The notes: generated by a model from the sequence alone, not told the origin. 64,000 bases of DNA from CAZEHS01 sp964424355 (GCA_964424355.1 CAYRIO010000002.1:62001-126000), one strand, 5' to 3'. Shown: positions 26,402-35,423, counted from the first letter of the stretch. Numbers and translations are program-made.

Positions 26402-26734
26402 ATGTTTGCGGTTTTCAAACTGGAAGAGCAGCGGATTGAGCTGGGGGCGGAAGAGTTTGAAGGGTTTATTGAGCGCCTGGAGATGGATCAGCATATTGCA
26501 GCTGATGTGATTGATTACGGTACCGGATACTCGATGGTGGAGCCGGGCGAGACGCACAAGGCCACGGTACGGGTGATAGAAGCGACAACAGGGGAATGGT
26601 GCCGGATTGGCTTTGAATACCGCACTGGGGTGTTGTGGGTGGAATCGGAATGGGTGGATGCCTTTATGAATCTTTTGAAGGTGCTGATGCCGGTGGCGGT
26701 GATGGATCCGGATGAAAGAGAGGTTGTTGCGTGA
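26402..26734 (+). CDS. hypothetical early phage protein
   Basis: 110 residues, acidic, not recognised. GGGGGAAATG lies upstream. Its stop overlaps the next ATG by one base. Confidence 0.6.
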   Translation: MFAVFKLEEQRIELGAEEFEGFIERLEMDQHIAADVIDYGTGYSMVEPGETHKATVRVIEATTGEWCRIGFEYRTGVLWVESEWVDAFMNLLKVLMPVAVMDPDEREVVA

Positions 26735-26943
26735 TGGATATCAAAGAGGTTAAGCTGGCTGATCTGAATAAGATATTTTGGCAGAATCAGCCGAAGGGTC
26801 GGTTTCTGGCCAAGACGAAGTGCGTATGGCTTGCGCTGAATAATCTAGTTGGTGGTCCGGTTGAGATGGGGTTTCCGACCAGGGAAGCGGCGGTGGCATG
26901 GCTGAGTGCTGAAGAACCGCAAAAAGAAAAGGCCCCCGAATAG
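26734..26943 (+). CDS. hypothetical early phage protein
   Basis: 69 residues, not recognised. It begins at the ATG of TGATG. The C-terminus is charged. A GC-rich palindrome (GGCCCC ... GGGGCC) spans its stop codon and may end or attenuate this transcript. Confidence 0.6.
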   Translation: MDIKEVKLADLNKIFWQNQPKGRFLAKTKCVWLALNNLVGGPVEMGFPTREAAVAWLSAEEPQKEKAPE

Positions 26944-26981
26944 ATGGGGCCCATAAGAAAAACTGTTATTTAACAAATATC

Positions 26982-27000
26982 ACAGATCCGGTGGGTCTGT
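26982..27000 (+). other. hairpin in the leader of the next gene block
   Basis: ACAGATCC and GGGTCTGT pair over eight bases (one G-U) around a three-base loop, ending 17 bases before the next ATG. It could affect translation initiation. Confidence 0.4.
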
Positions 27001-27017
27001 CAAATGTGGAGGATCTG

Positions 27018-27524
27018 ATGAACAAAAAAGAATTGATTGATTTGGTTGATGAATTCATGAAACGGAAGCTTCAGGACGTTTGTGACGTTCAAGGCAAAGA
27101 GGAGCTCCGGATGAAGAACAAGTATGTGGATCATCTGCGGGGCGTCAAATCATTCCAAGCGGCATACGAGGCCTTCGACAGTGCGCTTACAGCCATGGCA
27201 AACCAAATTCCAGCCATGGCACAGGATAGATACATTGGCATCTTCAACTTTATTGACCAGAAACGCCTTGTACCAAGTGCAAAGGATATTGTGATGGACG
27301 GAATAAAATTTAGTCAGATAGCTGAATTTCGAACCATGTACGATGTCCATTCAGATGAGCGTGATGCCATTAGGGCAGAGCATGCCAAGGTTACCGCTCA
27401 CTGCAAAACCCTGCGCGACGGCAAGGAGGTACGGAAGTATCTGTTGGAGCTGGGATTTTCGATACCGGACGAAGGTAAGGACCAGCTGCCTATGTTACCG
27501 GTTGATACGACGAAGCTTTTTTGA
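27018..27524 (+). CDS. hypothetical early phage protein
   Basis: 168 residues, helical, not recognised. Start MNKKEL at 27018 has GGAGG seven bases upstream; an in-frame GTG at 26991 is less likely. Confidence 0.65.
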   Translation: MNKKELIDLVDEFMKRKLQDVCDVQGKEELRMKNKYVDHLRGVKSFQAAYEAFDSALTAMANQIPAMAQDRYIGIFNFIDQKRLVPSAKDIVMDGIKFSQIAEFRTMYDVHSDERDAIRAEHAKVTAHCKTLRDGKEVRKYLLELGFSIPDEGKDQLPMLPVDTTKLF

Positions 27525-27538
27525 GGGAGGCGCATACC

Positions 27539-28219
27539 ATGGAAAAGGTATTTGGAAACTTTGAATCCGTTGACGATCTGAATGAAACGGCCAGGAATCT
27601 GAAGGAGGAAGGTGTACCTGATGAGGTGCATCTTCTGGCCAAGGAAAACGGCATCGATGCTGCCACGGTTGAATCGTTCCTGGCGGGAGGGCGAGAGACG
27701 CTGGCTGATGAGTTGTCGGCCGGCGATGCCATCAGCGCGGAGGAACCAGCAGAAGGCGGCACTGTAACGGCCACTGAAAAGTTGGACGGTGAGCTTAAGG
27801 CCCAAAAAAGCCAGCTGGCGAAGCCGATTTATGACCATCTGAGGGCAAAGACCGAAGCGGACGAAGCCTTTGCGGCCTTTGTGATGAAGAAGAGCCTAAA
27901 CGGGTGCCTGGACTACATTCAGGGCCAGGCTAAAACGTTGTTGGGTGGAAAGAGCGGCTATCTGGCACCGGAAACGGTGTATCAGCTGGCCGAGGATTTT
28001 TACAGGCTGGATAAGCCGGAGAAGGCCGCCACACTGAGCGCTCCTAAGCAGGTAACTGATAAACCGGCTGTGAAAAAACCTGAAAAAACTGCAGCTGTGC
28101 CGGCGCAGGCTAAACCCAGCAAACCGGCTGAAAAACCTGAAACACCGCCTGAAAAACCGAAGGCGCTGGCGAAGGGTATTTCTGAGGGCCAGCTGGATCT
28201 GTTCACTTTTGGAGGCTGA
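27539..28219 (+). CDS. PcfK-like protein
   Basis: 226 residues. The N-terminal FGNFESVDDLNETARNL and the central IYDHLRAKTEADEAFA resemble PcfK-family proteins. The C-terminal third is a Lys/Pro/Ala-rich low-complexity tail ending in QLDLFTFGG. PcfK and PcfJ were named on conjugative plasmid pCF10 and recur as a pair in Firmicutes phages; their function is unknown. It is followed after two bases by the PcfJ gene. Confidence 0.65.
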   Translation: MEKVFGNFESVDDLNETARNLKEEGVPDEVHLLAKENGIDAATVESFLAGGRETLADELSAGDAISAEEPAEGGTVTATEKLDGELKAQKSQLAKPIYDHLRAKTEADEAFAAFVMKKSLNGCLDYIQGQAKTLLGGKSGYLAPETVYQLAEDFYRLDKPEKAATLSAPKQVTDKPAVKKPEKTAAVPAQAKPSKPAEKPETPPEKPKALAKGISEGQLDLFTFGG

Positions 28220-28221
28220 CG

Positions 28222-30180
28222 ATGAAAAAGAGCATTCTGGATAAACACCCGATTGCACTGGCTCATGACAGTTACGCAGCCTATGCCGAGGAAAACGACG
28301 GCTTTTGGTATCTTGTGCAGGCCCGGGTGGATAAGATTAACCGCGAGGAGCTGCTGGTGCTCCATTTTTACAGCCGTGAGGATTTGATGCTGGTGAGTGA
28401 GCGGCCTATACTGCGGGTGTTCCTGACCCATGAGGACTATATCAGCCAGCAGATAAAGGATAAGAAATGGTGCGTGGGGCGCATTGCCCACCTGATTGAA
28501 TGTGCTGGTTGCTTTGGCTGGCGCTGGCACGGTGCGGACCGGTGCCGGGTGGCTGATCAGGCATCAGCTGATGCGATTACGGCGTTTCTGGGGGCCAGTG
28601 ATAATCCGCTGGAGAAGGTTGATGAGCATCAGAACACTGTACTGGCAAAGCGCCTGGATAAACGCCATGCGGCGACACTGAAGCGCATCGATGATGCCAT
28701 GGCGCCGGTGCGGGATGTTCCGGCAGATTTTGAGCAGTGGATCCGAAATGATGCACTGTATGACAGCCGGTACATCTATTACAAGTACAGCAAGCGCAAG
28801 GAGATGGACGGCTATTGTACTCACTGCCGTAACGATTTGAAGGTGACTGAAGCCCGGCATAACAGCATGGGTACGTGCCCGGCCTGCGGAAGTGTGATTC
28901 GGTATAAGGCTGAGAAGAAATCAAGGCTGGTGAATGATTATGTGAATGCGGCCTTGATGCAGCCTTATGAGGATGGCCTGGTTATCCGTTATTTTGGGGC
29001 AAGCTTTGATTATAGGGAAAATTACCGGAAGCCCCGGTTTTATTACGGCGAGGTTGCCCGGGCGATTTTAAAAGCGGACGGTAACTCTAAATGGTATGAG
29101 TGGACAGTTTTCAAGCAACGTGGAGCTTGCCGATGGTGCGACGATGAAGGAAAGACAACCCTGAGGCATCAGGCGCTTTACACGGCGAACCTGGAGGCCC
29201 TGCTGCATGACACGAAGTACCGGTATTCGGCCATTGAACGCTTTGCGGCAGTGCCAGGCAATAAGTTTTATGTGTTTCAGTACCTGACCCAGTATCTGAA
29301 ACATATGGCGCTGGAGTACCTGGTAAAGTTGGGCTTCATAAGCCTTGTGAAGCAGTTAACTGACGGTTCAACGCCTTCGTGCATCGATTTGAAAGGCAAA
29401 ACGCCGCAGGAGATTCTGAAGCTGAGCACGGCGGGGATCCACCGGGCAAAGGTGATGAACGCGAATATCGATGAGATACGAACAATCCAGAAATGCGAAA
29501 AGCTGAAGGTCCATCTGGAGGATGATCAGATTCGCTCTATTGCAAAGAACCTGCATTACGATGCGCTGGAGCGCCTGCTTAAATACACATCGGTGAGTAA
29601 GGGGATCCGTTATCTGAACGAGCAACTGGGCCGGTACATAAAAGAGCAAAATACACGCAGGGGCGCAAATTGGGAAATGTGCGACATCTTTAACGACTGG
29701 ATGGATTTCTTGGCTAACGCCACGAAGCTGAAATATGACCTGAAGAATGATTTTGTTCTGTTCCCCCGGGATTTGAAAAGAGCTCATGACAATGCTGCCT
29801 TGTTGGTGAAAGAGAAGGATGCCAAGAAGCATGCGAAGGCTTTTGAAAAGTTGGTTCCGGAACTGATTGAAAAATACAGCTGGCAGTATGGGCCATATAT
29901 GATTCATGTGCCTAAATCAGCTGATGAAGTAATCAAGGAAGGGCATACGTTGCATCACTGCGTTGGAACCTATCTGGAAAGTATTGCAAACGGCAGCACC
30001 GTGGTGCTGATGCTTCGGAGAAAGGATAACCCTGCCGAGCCATTTTATACGGTTGAGGTGCGCAACGGCGAGGTTTGGCAGTGCCGGGGTAAGTGCAATG
30101 CATCGATGGATTCGAAGATTAAAAAGGTCATGGACCGGTTTAAGCAGGAGAAGCTGGCACCGATGCGGGCGGCGATGTGA
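28222..30180 (+). CDS. PcfJ-like protein
   Basis: 652 residues. A zinc ribbon (YCTHCRNDL ... CPACGSV, about 200-230) is followed by a long helical part, and the C-terminus has the PcfJ hallmark GHTLHHCVGTY followed by YTVEVRNGEVWQCRG. Function unknown; the His/Cys-rich C-terminus suggests an enzyme. Its TGA overlaps the next ATG by one base. Confidence 0.8.
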   Translation: MKKSILDKHPIALAHDSYAAYAEENDGFWYLVQARVDKINREELLVLHFYSREDLMLVSERPILRVFLTHEDYISQQIKDKKWCVGRIAHLIECAGCFGWRWHGADRCRVADQASADAITAFLGASDNPLEKVDEHQNTVLAKRLDKRHAATLKRIDDAMAPVRDVPADFEQWIRNDALYDSRYIYYKYSKRKEMDGYCTHCRNDLKVTEARHNSMGTCPACGSVIRYKAEKKSRLVNDYVNAALMQPYEDGLVIRYFGASFDYRENYRKPRFYYGEVARAILKADGNSKWYEWTVFKQRGACRWCDDEGKTTLRHQALYTANLEALLHDTKYRYSAIERFAAVPGNKFYVFQYLTQYLKHMALEYLVKLGFISLVKQLTDGSTPSCIDLKGKTPQEILKLSTAGIHRAKVMNANIDEIRTIQKCEKLKVHLEDDQIRSIAKNLHYDALERLLKYTSVSKGIRYLNEQLGRYIKEQNTRRGANWEMCDIFNDWMDFLANATKLKYDLKNDFVLFPRDLKRAHDNAALLVKEKDAKKHAKAFEKLVPELIEKYSWQYGPYMIHVPKSADEVIKEGHTLHHCVGTYLESIANGSTVVLMLRRKDNPAEPFYTVEVRNGEVWQCRGKCNASMDSKIKKVMDRFKQEKLAPMRAAM

Positions 30181-30377
30181 TGCACTTTGAATTTGTACCT
30201 GAGGACGTTCTCAGGCTTACCCGGGGCATAGTGCTGAAGAATGATAAAAAATGCGGTGGTTGTGAGCTACAGATCCCGGCGAACACCGACTGCATCCAAG
30301 AACTCTGGCACAGCCAGGGCGGACCCTATTTGATTCACAAGCATTACGAATGCACGGAAGTGAAAGAAGGTGATTGA
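30180..30377 (+). CDS. small Cys-rich hypothetical protein
   Basis: 65 residues with CGGC and two further Cys, plausibly a small zinc-binding fold. It is coupled to PcfJ by TGATG and is immediately followed by the replisome organiser. Confidence 0.6.
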   Translation: MHFEFVPEDVLRLTRGIVLKNDKKCGGCELQIPANTDCIQELWHSQGGPYLIHKHYECTEVKEGD

Positions 30378-31313
30378 TTGGCGCGGTCGAGGAATATTAA
30401 GCCAGGATTTTTCAAGAACGATTTACTGGCGGAGGTTCATCCGCTGGGCAGAATATTGTTTGCAGGGCTCTGGGCTATAGCTGACAGGGCCGGGCGGTTG
30501 GAGGATAGGGCTAAAAGGATAAAGGCAGAGGTGCTGCCTTATGACGAAGTAGATGTGGATGCTTTACTAAATGAGTTGTACCTGAGGGGATTTATTGTCA
30601 GATATTCCGTTGATGGATATGGGTTGATTCAAATATCTAATTGGAGTAAGCATCAAAACCCCAGTAAGAAAGAGGCACAGAGCCAGTTGCCGGGAATACC
30701 GGTAGAGCATCAAATAAGCATAGAACAAGTACAGTGCTTTCATACAACTAATTCTGCTGATTCCCTCTTACTGATTCCTGATATCCCTCTTACTGATGTA
30801 CTGATTCCTGATTCCCTCTCACTGATAACTGATTCCTTGACTCTTGAGCCAAAAGGAGAAGAACCTGCAGCTGTTGCAGATATAACAGGACCATTTCGAG
30901 ATGGATATAAAGACGCTGCGTTCGCTGATCTGGCTAAGGCATATCAGGATAACATACGCCCAATCACACCGATGGAAGCGGATCGATTGATTGAATGGTC
31001 GACTAGAGTGGATCCTGCGGTGATAAAGATGGCCATTGCTGAGGCAGTGAGTAACGGGGCAAGGACAATGAAGTACATAGAGGGCATACTGAGGGCTTGG
31101 GACGGTGCGGGAGCAACCACGGTTGAATCGGTAGAGGCTCATCAAAGGGATTTTGTTGAAAAGAAAAACAGAGGCAAGGGGCCACCTGGTAAAAATTCAA
31201 TCACAATGAACAAATTTGATAAATTCGAAGGCCCTATGGCGAAAATGACTGATGCCGAGCTTAAATCCTTGAACGAAAAGATGAATGCCAAGAGACAGGA
31301 GGCTGTACCATGA
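30378..31313 (+). CDS. phage replisome organiser with DnaD-like C-terminal domain
   Basis: 311 residues. The N-terminal domain (about 1-100, SRNIKPGFFKNDLLAEV and LILFAGLW-like core) is typical of phage replication initiators, which bind the origin. A repetitive linker (about 125-165) is followed by a DnaB_2/DnaD-like domain (MKYIEGILRAW), which recruits the host helicase loader. The start is TTG 30378 with AAGGTGA upstream. The linker DNA contains five CTGATTCC repeats that may form the origin. Confidence 0.8.
   Translation: MARSRNIKPGFFKNDLLAEVHPLGRILFAGLWAIADRAGRLEDRAKRIKAEVLPYDEVDVDALLNELYLRGFIVRYSVDGYGLIQISNWSKHQNPSKKEAQSQLPGIPVEHQISIEQVQCFHTTNSADSLLLIPDIPLTDVLIPDSLSLITDSLTLEPKGEEPAAVADITGPFRDGYKDAAFADLAKAYQDNIRPITPMEADRLIEWSTRVDPAVIKMAIAEAVSNGARTMKYIEGILRAWDGAGATTVESVEAHQRDFVEKKNRGKGPPGKNSITMNKFDKFEGPMAKMTDAELKSLNEKMNAKRQEAVP
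30757..30836 (+). repeat. iteron-like CTGATTCC repeats, candidate phage replication origin
   Basis: Exact CTGATTCC copies lie at 30757, 30771, 30801, 30808 and 30829, with degenerate copies between them (such as CTGATATCC at 30778). They lie within the initiator gene, where several Firmicutes and lambdoid phages carry their origin. Confidence 0.5.
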
Positions 31314-31579
31314 TTGGACAATGCTATGAATGCCACACCTATCAAGAAATTGAACAGCATCACTGCATGGGCGGCCGTACTGGGGACAGGAAGACATCCA
31401 GGAAGTATCCGGAGCTGCAGTTTGATCTGTGCTATAAGTGCCATCAAGGCACCAACGGAGTCCATGGAAAGAACGGGGCGGCTCTGGCACTGAAGCTGAA
31501 GAAGGTTGGTCAAACTGAATTTGTAGCCAGGCATGGTATGGATGAGTGGATGCGGGTGTTTGGGAGGAACTATTTATGA
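31310..31579 (+). CDS. small HNH-like zinc protein
   Basis: 89 residues with CYECH, EQHHC and CYKCHQGTNGVHG. The CxxC ... HH ... CxxC ... H spacing resembles HNH endonucleases or NinG-like recombination proteins. It overlaps both neighbours by four bases. Confidence 0.6.
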   Translation: MIGQCYECHTYQEIEQHHCMGGRTGDRKTSRKYPELQFDLCYKCHQGTNGVHGKNGAALALKLKKVGQTEFVARHGMDEWMRVFGRNYL

Positions 31580-31899
31580 TGGACGCTAACCAGATAGAGA
31601 AGATGATTGAGGCGGCTGAGTGGTGCAAGGGATCGGGATCAGAATGTCCAGCGTGTCCGGCGAACAGGGGATACGAAGAAAATTGCATGACAAGAATTCT
31701 TGAAAAATTGGACACCCACGCTCAATTTGATCTATCGGAACTGATTGTGGCTATGAAAGTATATTACGAGGCCCAGCGCAAAGCAGATAAGGCGGCGTGG
31801 ATATCCGAGGCGAAAGGTATTATTGAGCAATATGTAGGAAGGGATACACGGCATACAGTGCTTGAAAAGTTAGACGAAATGGAGGCCCGGAATGGCTAA
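31576..31899 (+). CDS. hypothetical early phage protein
   Basis: 107 residues with a small Cys cluster (CKGSGSECPACPANRGYEEN) and a helical C-terminus. Not recognised. Start from the ATGA overlap at 31576. Confidence 0.55.
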   Translation: MMDANQIEKMIEAAEWCKGSGSECPACPANRGYEENCMTRILEKLDTHAQFDLSELIVAMKVYYEAQRKADKAAWISEAKGIIEQYVGRDTRHTVLEKLDEMEARNG

Positions 31900-32149
31900 G
31901 ATATGGTGCGAAAGATGCAAAGGAAGTGGAAAGTTTGTTTACACTCCATCAGATAGTCAATACAAAGAGGTGATGGATTGCAGGCATTGCCACGGATACG
32001 GCCACACGGATCAGGAAGTGGTGGGGGTGAGTGAGGTTGAATCAACATTAAGCAGACTATGCACAAGCTATCGTTTGGACGAGGACGAAATTTGGGAACA
32101 TATTTGGGGATGGGTATACTCACTGAAGGAGGTAAAAACCCATGAATGA
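31892..32149 (+). CDS. DnaJ-type zinc-finger small protein
   Basis: 85 residues. CERCKGSGK and CRHCHGYGH are two CxxCxGxG-type units as in the DnaJ zinc finger, here without a J domain. Function unknown. Confidence 0.6.
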   Translation: MAKIWCERCKGSGKFVYTPSDSQYKEVMDCRHCHGYGHTDQEVVGVSEVESTLSRLCTSYRLDEDEIWEHIWGWVYSLKEVKTHE

Positions 32150-32324
32150 AGAAAAACGAAAATCATTTGAAATTGCGTGTCAACCATTACTTGAATGGCG
32201 TAAAAAACACTTGTGTCCGCATGACGTAATAGTAATTGATGCATCATTCGCAGAAGTGTTAAACGGAGAGTTTGGATTTCCTGTTGATCTTTACCAAAAG
32301 GATAAGGAGGTGCAGAATGACTAA
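32142..32324 (+). CDS. hypothetical small phage protein
   Basis: 60 residues, not recognised. GGAGG precedes the ATG, which lies within the previous gene's end. It overlaps the next gene by eight bases. Confidence 0.5.
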   Translation: MNEEKRKSFEIACQPLLEWRKKHLCPHDVIVIDASFAEVLNGEFGFPVDLYQKDKEVQND

Positions 32325-32676
32325 ATATGTTGCGGTATTTGATTTGCCGGACGAAGGATACGTTTGTTGGTCATGTCCAATACAACACGGAGAGGGATGC
32401 GACTTGCAACCGGATGGGGGTGAAACTGATTCATGGGATTCTCTGTCCGCGAATTGCCCACTGGTTAAAGAGAGTGATTATCAAACCACCCAAAACCCGT
32501 GGCGCAGGATTGATGATGTGGAGGGGTTGACTGGACTATCAAACGGTGATGCGTTGTTACTATGTAAAAAAGGCGAATTGAGACTTGGTCTTTATGCTGG
32601 CGGTGGCATTAACTCACCAATTGCAAATCCAACCCATTACATGGTCATCCCGGAGGTTCCGAATGAGACTGATTGA
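32317..32676 (+). CDS. hypothetical phage protein with DUF551-like tail
   Basis: 119 residues. Three Cys lie near the N-terminus; NPWRRIDDVEGL onward resembles the short domains that recur in phage early arrays. Not functionally assigned. AAGGAGG precedes the ATG. Confidence 0.55.
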   Translation: MTKYVAVFDLPDEGYVCWSCPIQHGEGCDLQPDGGETDSWDSLSANCPLVKESDYQTTQNPWRRIDDVEGLTGLSNGDALLLCKKGELRLGLYAGGGINSPIANPTHYMVIPEVPNETD

Positions 32677-32941
32677 TGCGAGTGATTTGAAGAAAAAAGT
32701 ATTTCACAATAAAAATTGTTTTGGATTCAGGGACAGAGTGCTTATGGTTATCGACGCCCAGCCCACCTTCGAGCAGCAGGATAAGGTGGCAATAGTCAAA
32801 ATTAGGCTCCCGGTTGGGAGAGAGAAAGCCCATCAACACTATTGTAGTGAGTGTGATTATAAAAATATTGCATACAGCAATAAATACTGCCCCAACTGCG
32901 GGGCCAGATTCACCGAGTTCAGCAGGGAGGTAACTAAATGA
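32663..32941 (+). CDS. zinc-ribbon small protein
   Basis: 92 residues with a C-terminal zinc ribbon (YCSECDY ... YCPNCGARF). It overlaps the neighbours on both sides. Function unknown. Confidence 0.55.
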   Translation: MRLIDASDLKKKVFHNKNCFGFRDRVLMVIDAQPTFEQQDKVAIVKIRLPVGREKAHQHYCSECDYKNIAYSNKYCPNCGARFTEFSREVTK

Positions 32942-33168
32942 AAATGCTTATGGCACACATACAGGAAGTGCTGATTACGGATGAAGGACTCATCATCACA
33001 GGAAGCCCGATAGATAGCAACGATGAACAACATAACTGTGATTGCGCTGGATGTAGCAGCCTGACTCATGTAGTTTATCGCAACGGCGAACCTCAGGTAT
33101 CGGTAATGGATTTGGATGGAGTAGATGGGTCATATGCGGAGGAACCTGATGCTGACAACAACGATTAA
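32938..33168 (+). CDS. hypothetical acidic phage protein
   Basis: 76 residues, acidic C-terminus, CDCAGC near the middle, not recognised. The acidic DNA-mimic-like tail is notable but no function can be given. Confidence 0.5.
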   Translation: MKMLMAHIQEVLITDEGLIITGSPIDSNDEQHNCDCAGCSSLTHVVYRNGEPQVSVMDLDGVDGSYAEEPDADNND

Positions 33169-33511
33169 GTGGGTGCCAGGAGCGCCGGTTGAGCCTACGG
33201 ATGAAAGCTTATGGTTTGTGTTGACCGGAGCAAATAGAATATACACCGCCAGATACAATTTTATTTCAAAAGAATTTTGGGCCGGGAGTCTTGGAGGGTT
33301 TGTTATTGATACAAACAATATAATTCACCACGCACCATACCAACCCCCGCAAGAAACCCCATCAGCCAGAGAGATGATCGAGGCTGAGATTGAAGAAGTA
33401 AGAGCGCAGAGAGTGAAAATGGACACTCCTGAGTTCAGCTTTAAGCAAGGAGTGCTTTATGGGTTGAAGTTTGGGATGCAATGTCTGGACAAGGAGGGCA
33501 AGCAAGAATGA
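33149..33511 (+). CDS. hypothetical phage protein
   Basis: 120 residues, not recognised. GGAGG lies seven bases before ATG 33149; a longer frame start inside the previous gene lacks a ribosome site. The C-terminal half is helical. Confidence 0.55.
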   Translation: MLTTTIKWVPGAPVEPTDESLWFVLTGANRIYTARYNFISKEFWAGSLGGFVIDTNNIIHHAPYQPPQETPSAREMIEAEIEEVRAQRVKMDTPEFSFKQGVLYGLKFGMQCLDKEGKQE

Positions 33512-33768
33512 GATACAACTGGGATGCCATGACAGACGCACAGAAAATCAAGTGCATTGACCACGAACTTAGCCTCTATACCCACATGGGAGTAACCAAG
33601 GATGACCTGATAAACATGATCCGGTATATGAGGGATCAGTTCGAAGTGGAGGAGACGGAAGAAAGCGAACCTGAGCCAAAACCGACATGGCGTTTAGATG
33701 TGGATGCAAATGGCAGGACTATCGCAACCGGAAAACCCGGAACAAGCGGTGGGGGTATCTGTCGGTGA
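33508..33768 (+). CDS. hypothetical phage protein
   Basis: 86 residues with an acidic EETEESEPEPKP stretch. Not recognised. ATGA overlap with the previous gene. Confidence 0.5.
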   Translation: MRYNWDAMTDAQKIKCIDHELSLYTHMGVTKDDLINMIRYMRDQFEVEETEESEPEPKPTWRLDVDANGRTIATGKPGTSGGGICR

Positions 33769-33911
33769 AGCAATTCGTTCAACCCAAGCACCCCGGCGAA
33801 ATGCCAGACACATCGCGGATCAGTAAAGCGGCCAAGGTGCGGCCGGAGGATATCAAGGTTAAGGCGGAGGTGCGGGATGAGAGAAATCAAATTCAGAGGC
33901 AAGCGGATTGA
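33765..33911 (+). CDS. possible small phage protein, GTG start
   Basis: 48 residues from GTG 33765, which overlaps the previous stop (GTGA). Basic and helical. It overlaps the YopX gene by 35 bases, so it is less certain than its neighbours. Confidence 0.35.
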   Translation: MKQFVQPKHPGEMPDTSRISKAAKVRPEDIKVKAEVRDERNQIQRQAD

Positions 33912-34245
33912 TAATGGCGAGTGGGTGTATGGGTACCCAGTAAGGGTTGTTAGTTCACTGGGCTCAGGGTGGCAAATGAGCGTACCAGCGAAAGACCCTG
34001 ACGATTACCACAAGGTATACCCGATTGATAGAGATACGCTGGGCCAGTACGTATGGTGCAACACATCGGGAGATTTTTATGAGGATGATATATTTCATGA
34101 TCCTCATCTCGAAAATGATTTTACGATTGTGTTTGATGACATCTGGTTTTGTGCGAAGTCGGAAGACTGGTTGGAATCGCTTGAAATACTTGATAAGGAC
34201 TCGTATGTTGTCGGCAACATCCACGACAAGGAGGCCTCCGAATGA
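33877..34245 (+). CDS. YopX family protein
   Basis: 122 residues, starting with the family signature MREIKFRGKRIDNGEWVYGY and ending with the conserved VVGNIHDK. YopX proteins are common in Firmicutes phages and are of unknown function. Confidence 0.85.
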   Translation: MREIKFRGKRIDNGEWVYGYPVRVVSSLGSGWQMSVPAKDPDDYHKVYPIDRDTLGQYVWCNTSGDFYEDDIFHDPHLENDFTIVFDDIWFCAKSEDWLESLEILDKDSYVVGNIHDKEASE

Positions 34246-34652
34246 ACTGTGTCGTAATGGTAGGCCGCCTAACCCGAGATCCCGAACTCCGTTTTATAGC
34301 CGGCAGCGGAAAAGCCGTTGCAACCTTCGCCATCGCCGTAGACCGGCCATTCGCCAAAGAAAAGATAGCTGACTTCTTCAATGTGGTGGTATGGGGCAAG
34401 CCCGCAGAGAATGCCGCCAACTATCTGGCCAAAGGGCGCCAGGTAGCGGTAAAAGGGTTTCTGCAGAGCCGGTCATATGATGATAAGGCCGGGGTAAAGC
34501 GGTATGTTACGGAGATCGTGGCGGATAATGTGGAGTTTATAGGCGGCAAGCCTAAGGGCCAGGCTGATGATAATGGGGCTGATAGCTTTGGTGAGGATTT
34601 CGGTGCGGATGGGTTTACGGCTTTTGAAGATGACGGAGATATTCCATTTTAG
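34242..34652 (+). CDS. ssb: single-stranded DNA-binding protein
   Basis: 136 residues. An OB fold (about 1-105: MVGRLTRDPELRF, FNVVVWGKPAENAANYL, VKGFLQSRSY) precedes an acidic tail ending in DDGDIPF, the usual tip that binds replication partners. It protects ssDNA during phage replication. Confidence 0.95.
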   Translation: MNCVVMVGRLTRDPELRFIAGSGKAVATFAIAVDRPFAKEKIADFFNVVVWGKPAENAANYLAKGRQVAVKGFLQSRSYDDKAGVKRYVTEIVADNVEFIGGKPKGQADDNGADSFGEDFGADGFTAFEDDGDIPF

Positions 34653-34660
34653 GAGGATTA

Positions 34661-34837
34661 ATGACCAGACATAAAACAAACGATCTGCGGATGCCTTCAG
34701 ATATGACGGCAGGGAGTTACAATAAGTGCATTGGCTGTGAGTTTAACAAGCCTGCGGGGTGGTGCACGAAGGTAAAGGGATGGGGCTATCGTGTAAGCGG
34801 CAAATGCGGGGAGCCTGGCAAGACCAAGAAAAAGTAA
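34661..34837 (+). CDS. small Cys-containing hypothetical protein
   Basis: 58 residues with CIGC, a third and a fourth Cys and a Lys-rich end, suggesting a zinc knuckle. AGGAGG precedes the ATG. Confidence 0.55.
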   Translation: MTRHKTNDLRMPSDMTAGSYNKCIGCEFNKPAGWCTKVKGWGYRVSGKCGEPGKTKKK

Positions 34838-34893
34838 AGCTGATTGGCACAGAAGCCAATTCGCAGCAGTATAAAAAATAACGGGGTGGCAAC

Positions 34894-35322
34894 ATGAACA
34901 TAAAAAAAGCGCTTGATGAGTACCCGACCATCATGGATCAGGTGCGCGGGCTCCGGGAAAGCATTGAAACGATGCGTGCTACCCGGCATGACACGAAGAT
35001 TACGGCGGGGATCAGCGGCATGCCTGGCGGTGGCGGGATATCGAACCCGACGATGGATCAGGTGATGGAGATTGATGACCGAATTGGATGTGCTGTTAAA
35101 GAAGCTTTGGAGGATATTGCTGATCTGCTGGAACTGAAGGCGATGGTTGAAGCAAGGTTAAAGCGACTTGGCATCCAGGAGCGCCGGGTGATAGAGCTGA
35201 AATACTTTGATAAAATCAGGCAGTGGGCGGATATCGGCAAGAAACTGAATTATTCAAAAGTGCATTGCCAGAGATTACATAAGGCCGCGATAGACATTTT
35301 GGAAAAAGATGATACTAAATGA
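34894..35322 (+). CDS. late-gene regulator, ArpU/RinA-like sigma-70 region 4 protein
   Basis: 142 residues. The C-terminal half has a sigma-region-4-like helix-turn-helix (ERRVIELKYFDKIRQWADIG ... LNYSKVHCQRLHKAAI). Proteins of this type lie just upstream of terminase genes in Gram-positive phages and turn on late transcription (RinA, ArpU families). The short GISGMPGGGG loop is typical of one subgroup. Confidence 0.75.
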   Translation: MNIKKALDEYPTIMDQVRGLRESIETMRATRHDTKITAGISGMPGGGGISNPTMDQVMEIDDRIGCAVKEALEDIADLLELKAMVEARLKRLGIQERRVIELKYFDKIRQWADIGKKLNYSKVHCQRLHKAAIDILEKDDTK

Positions 35323-35340
35323 TACTAAATGATACTTTAT
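35311..35340 (+). repeat. tandem 10-bp repeat at the end of the late regulator gene
   Basis: GATACTAAAT is present twice in tandem and a third time as GATACTTTAT, with another GATACTAT at 35367. It spans the stop codon and could be a binding site for the late regulator. Confidence 0.45.
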
Positions 35341-35423
35341 GTTATCTTTTGGTATTAAAAAAATGTGATACTATAGAATTGACCGATTGTCCGAAGTGAC
35401 AGTCCTAAATGTGGATGTATCCG

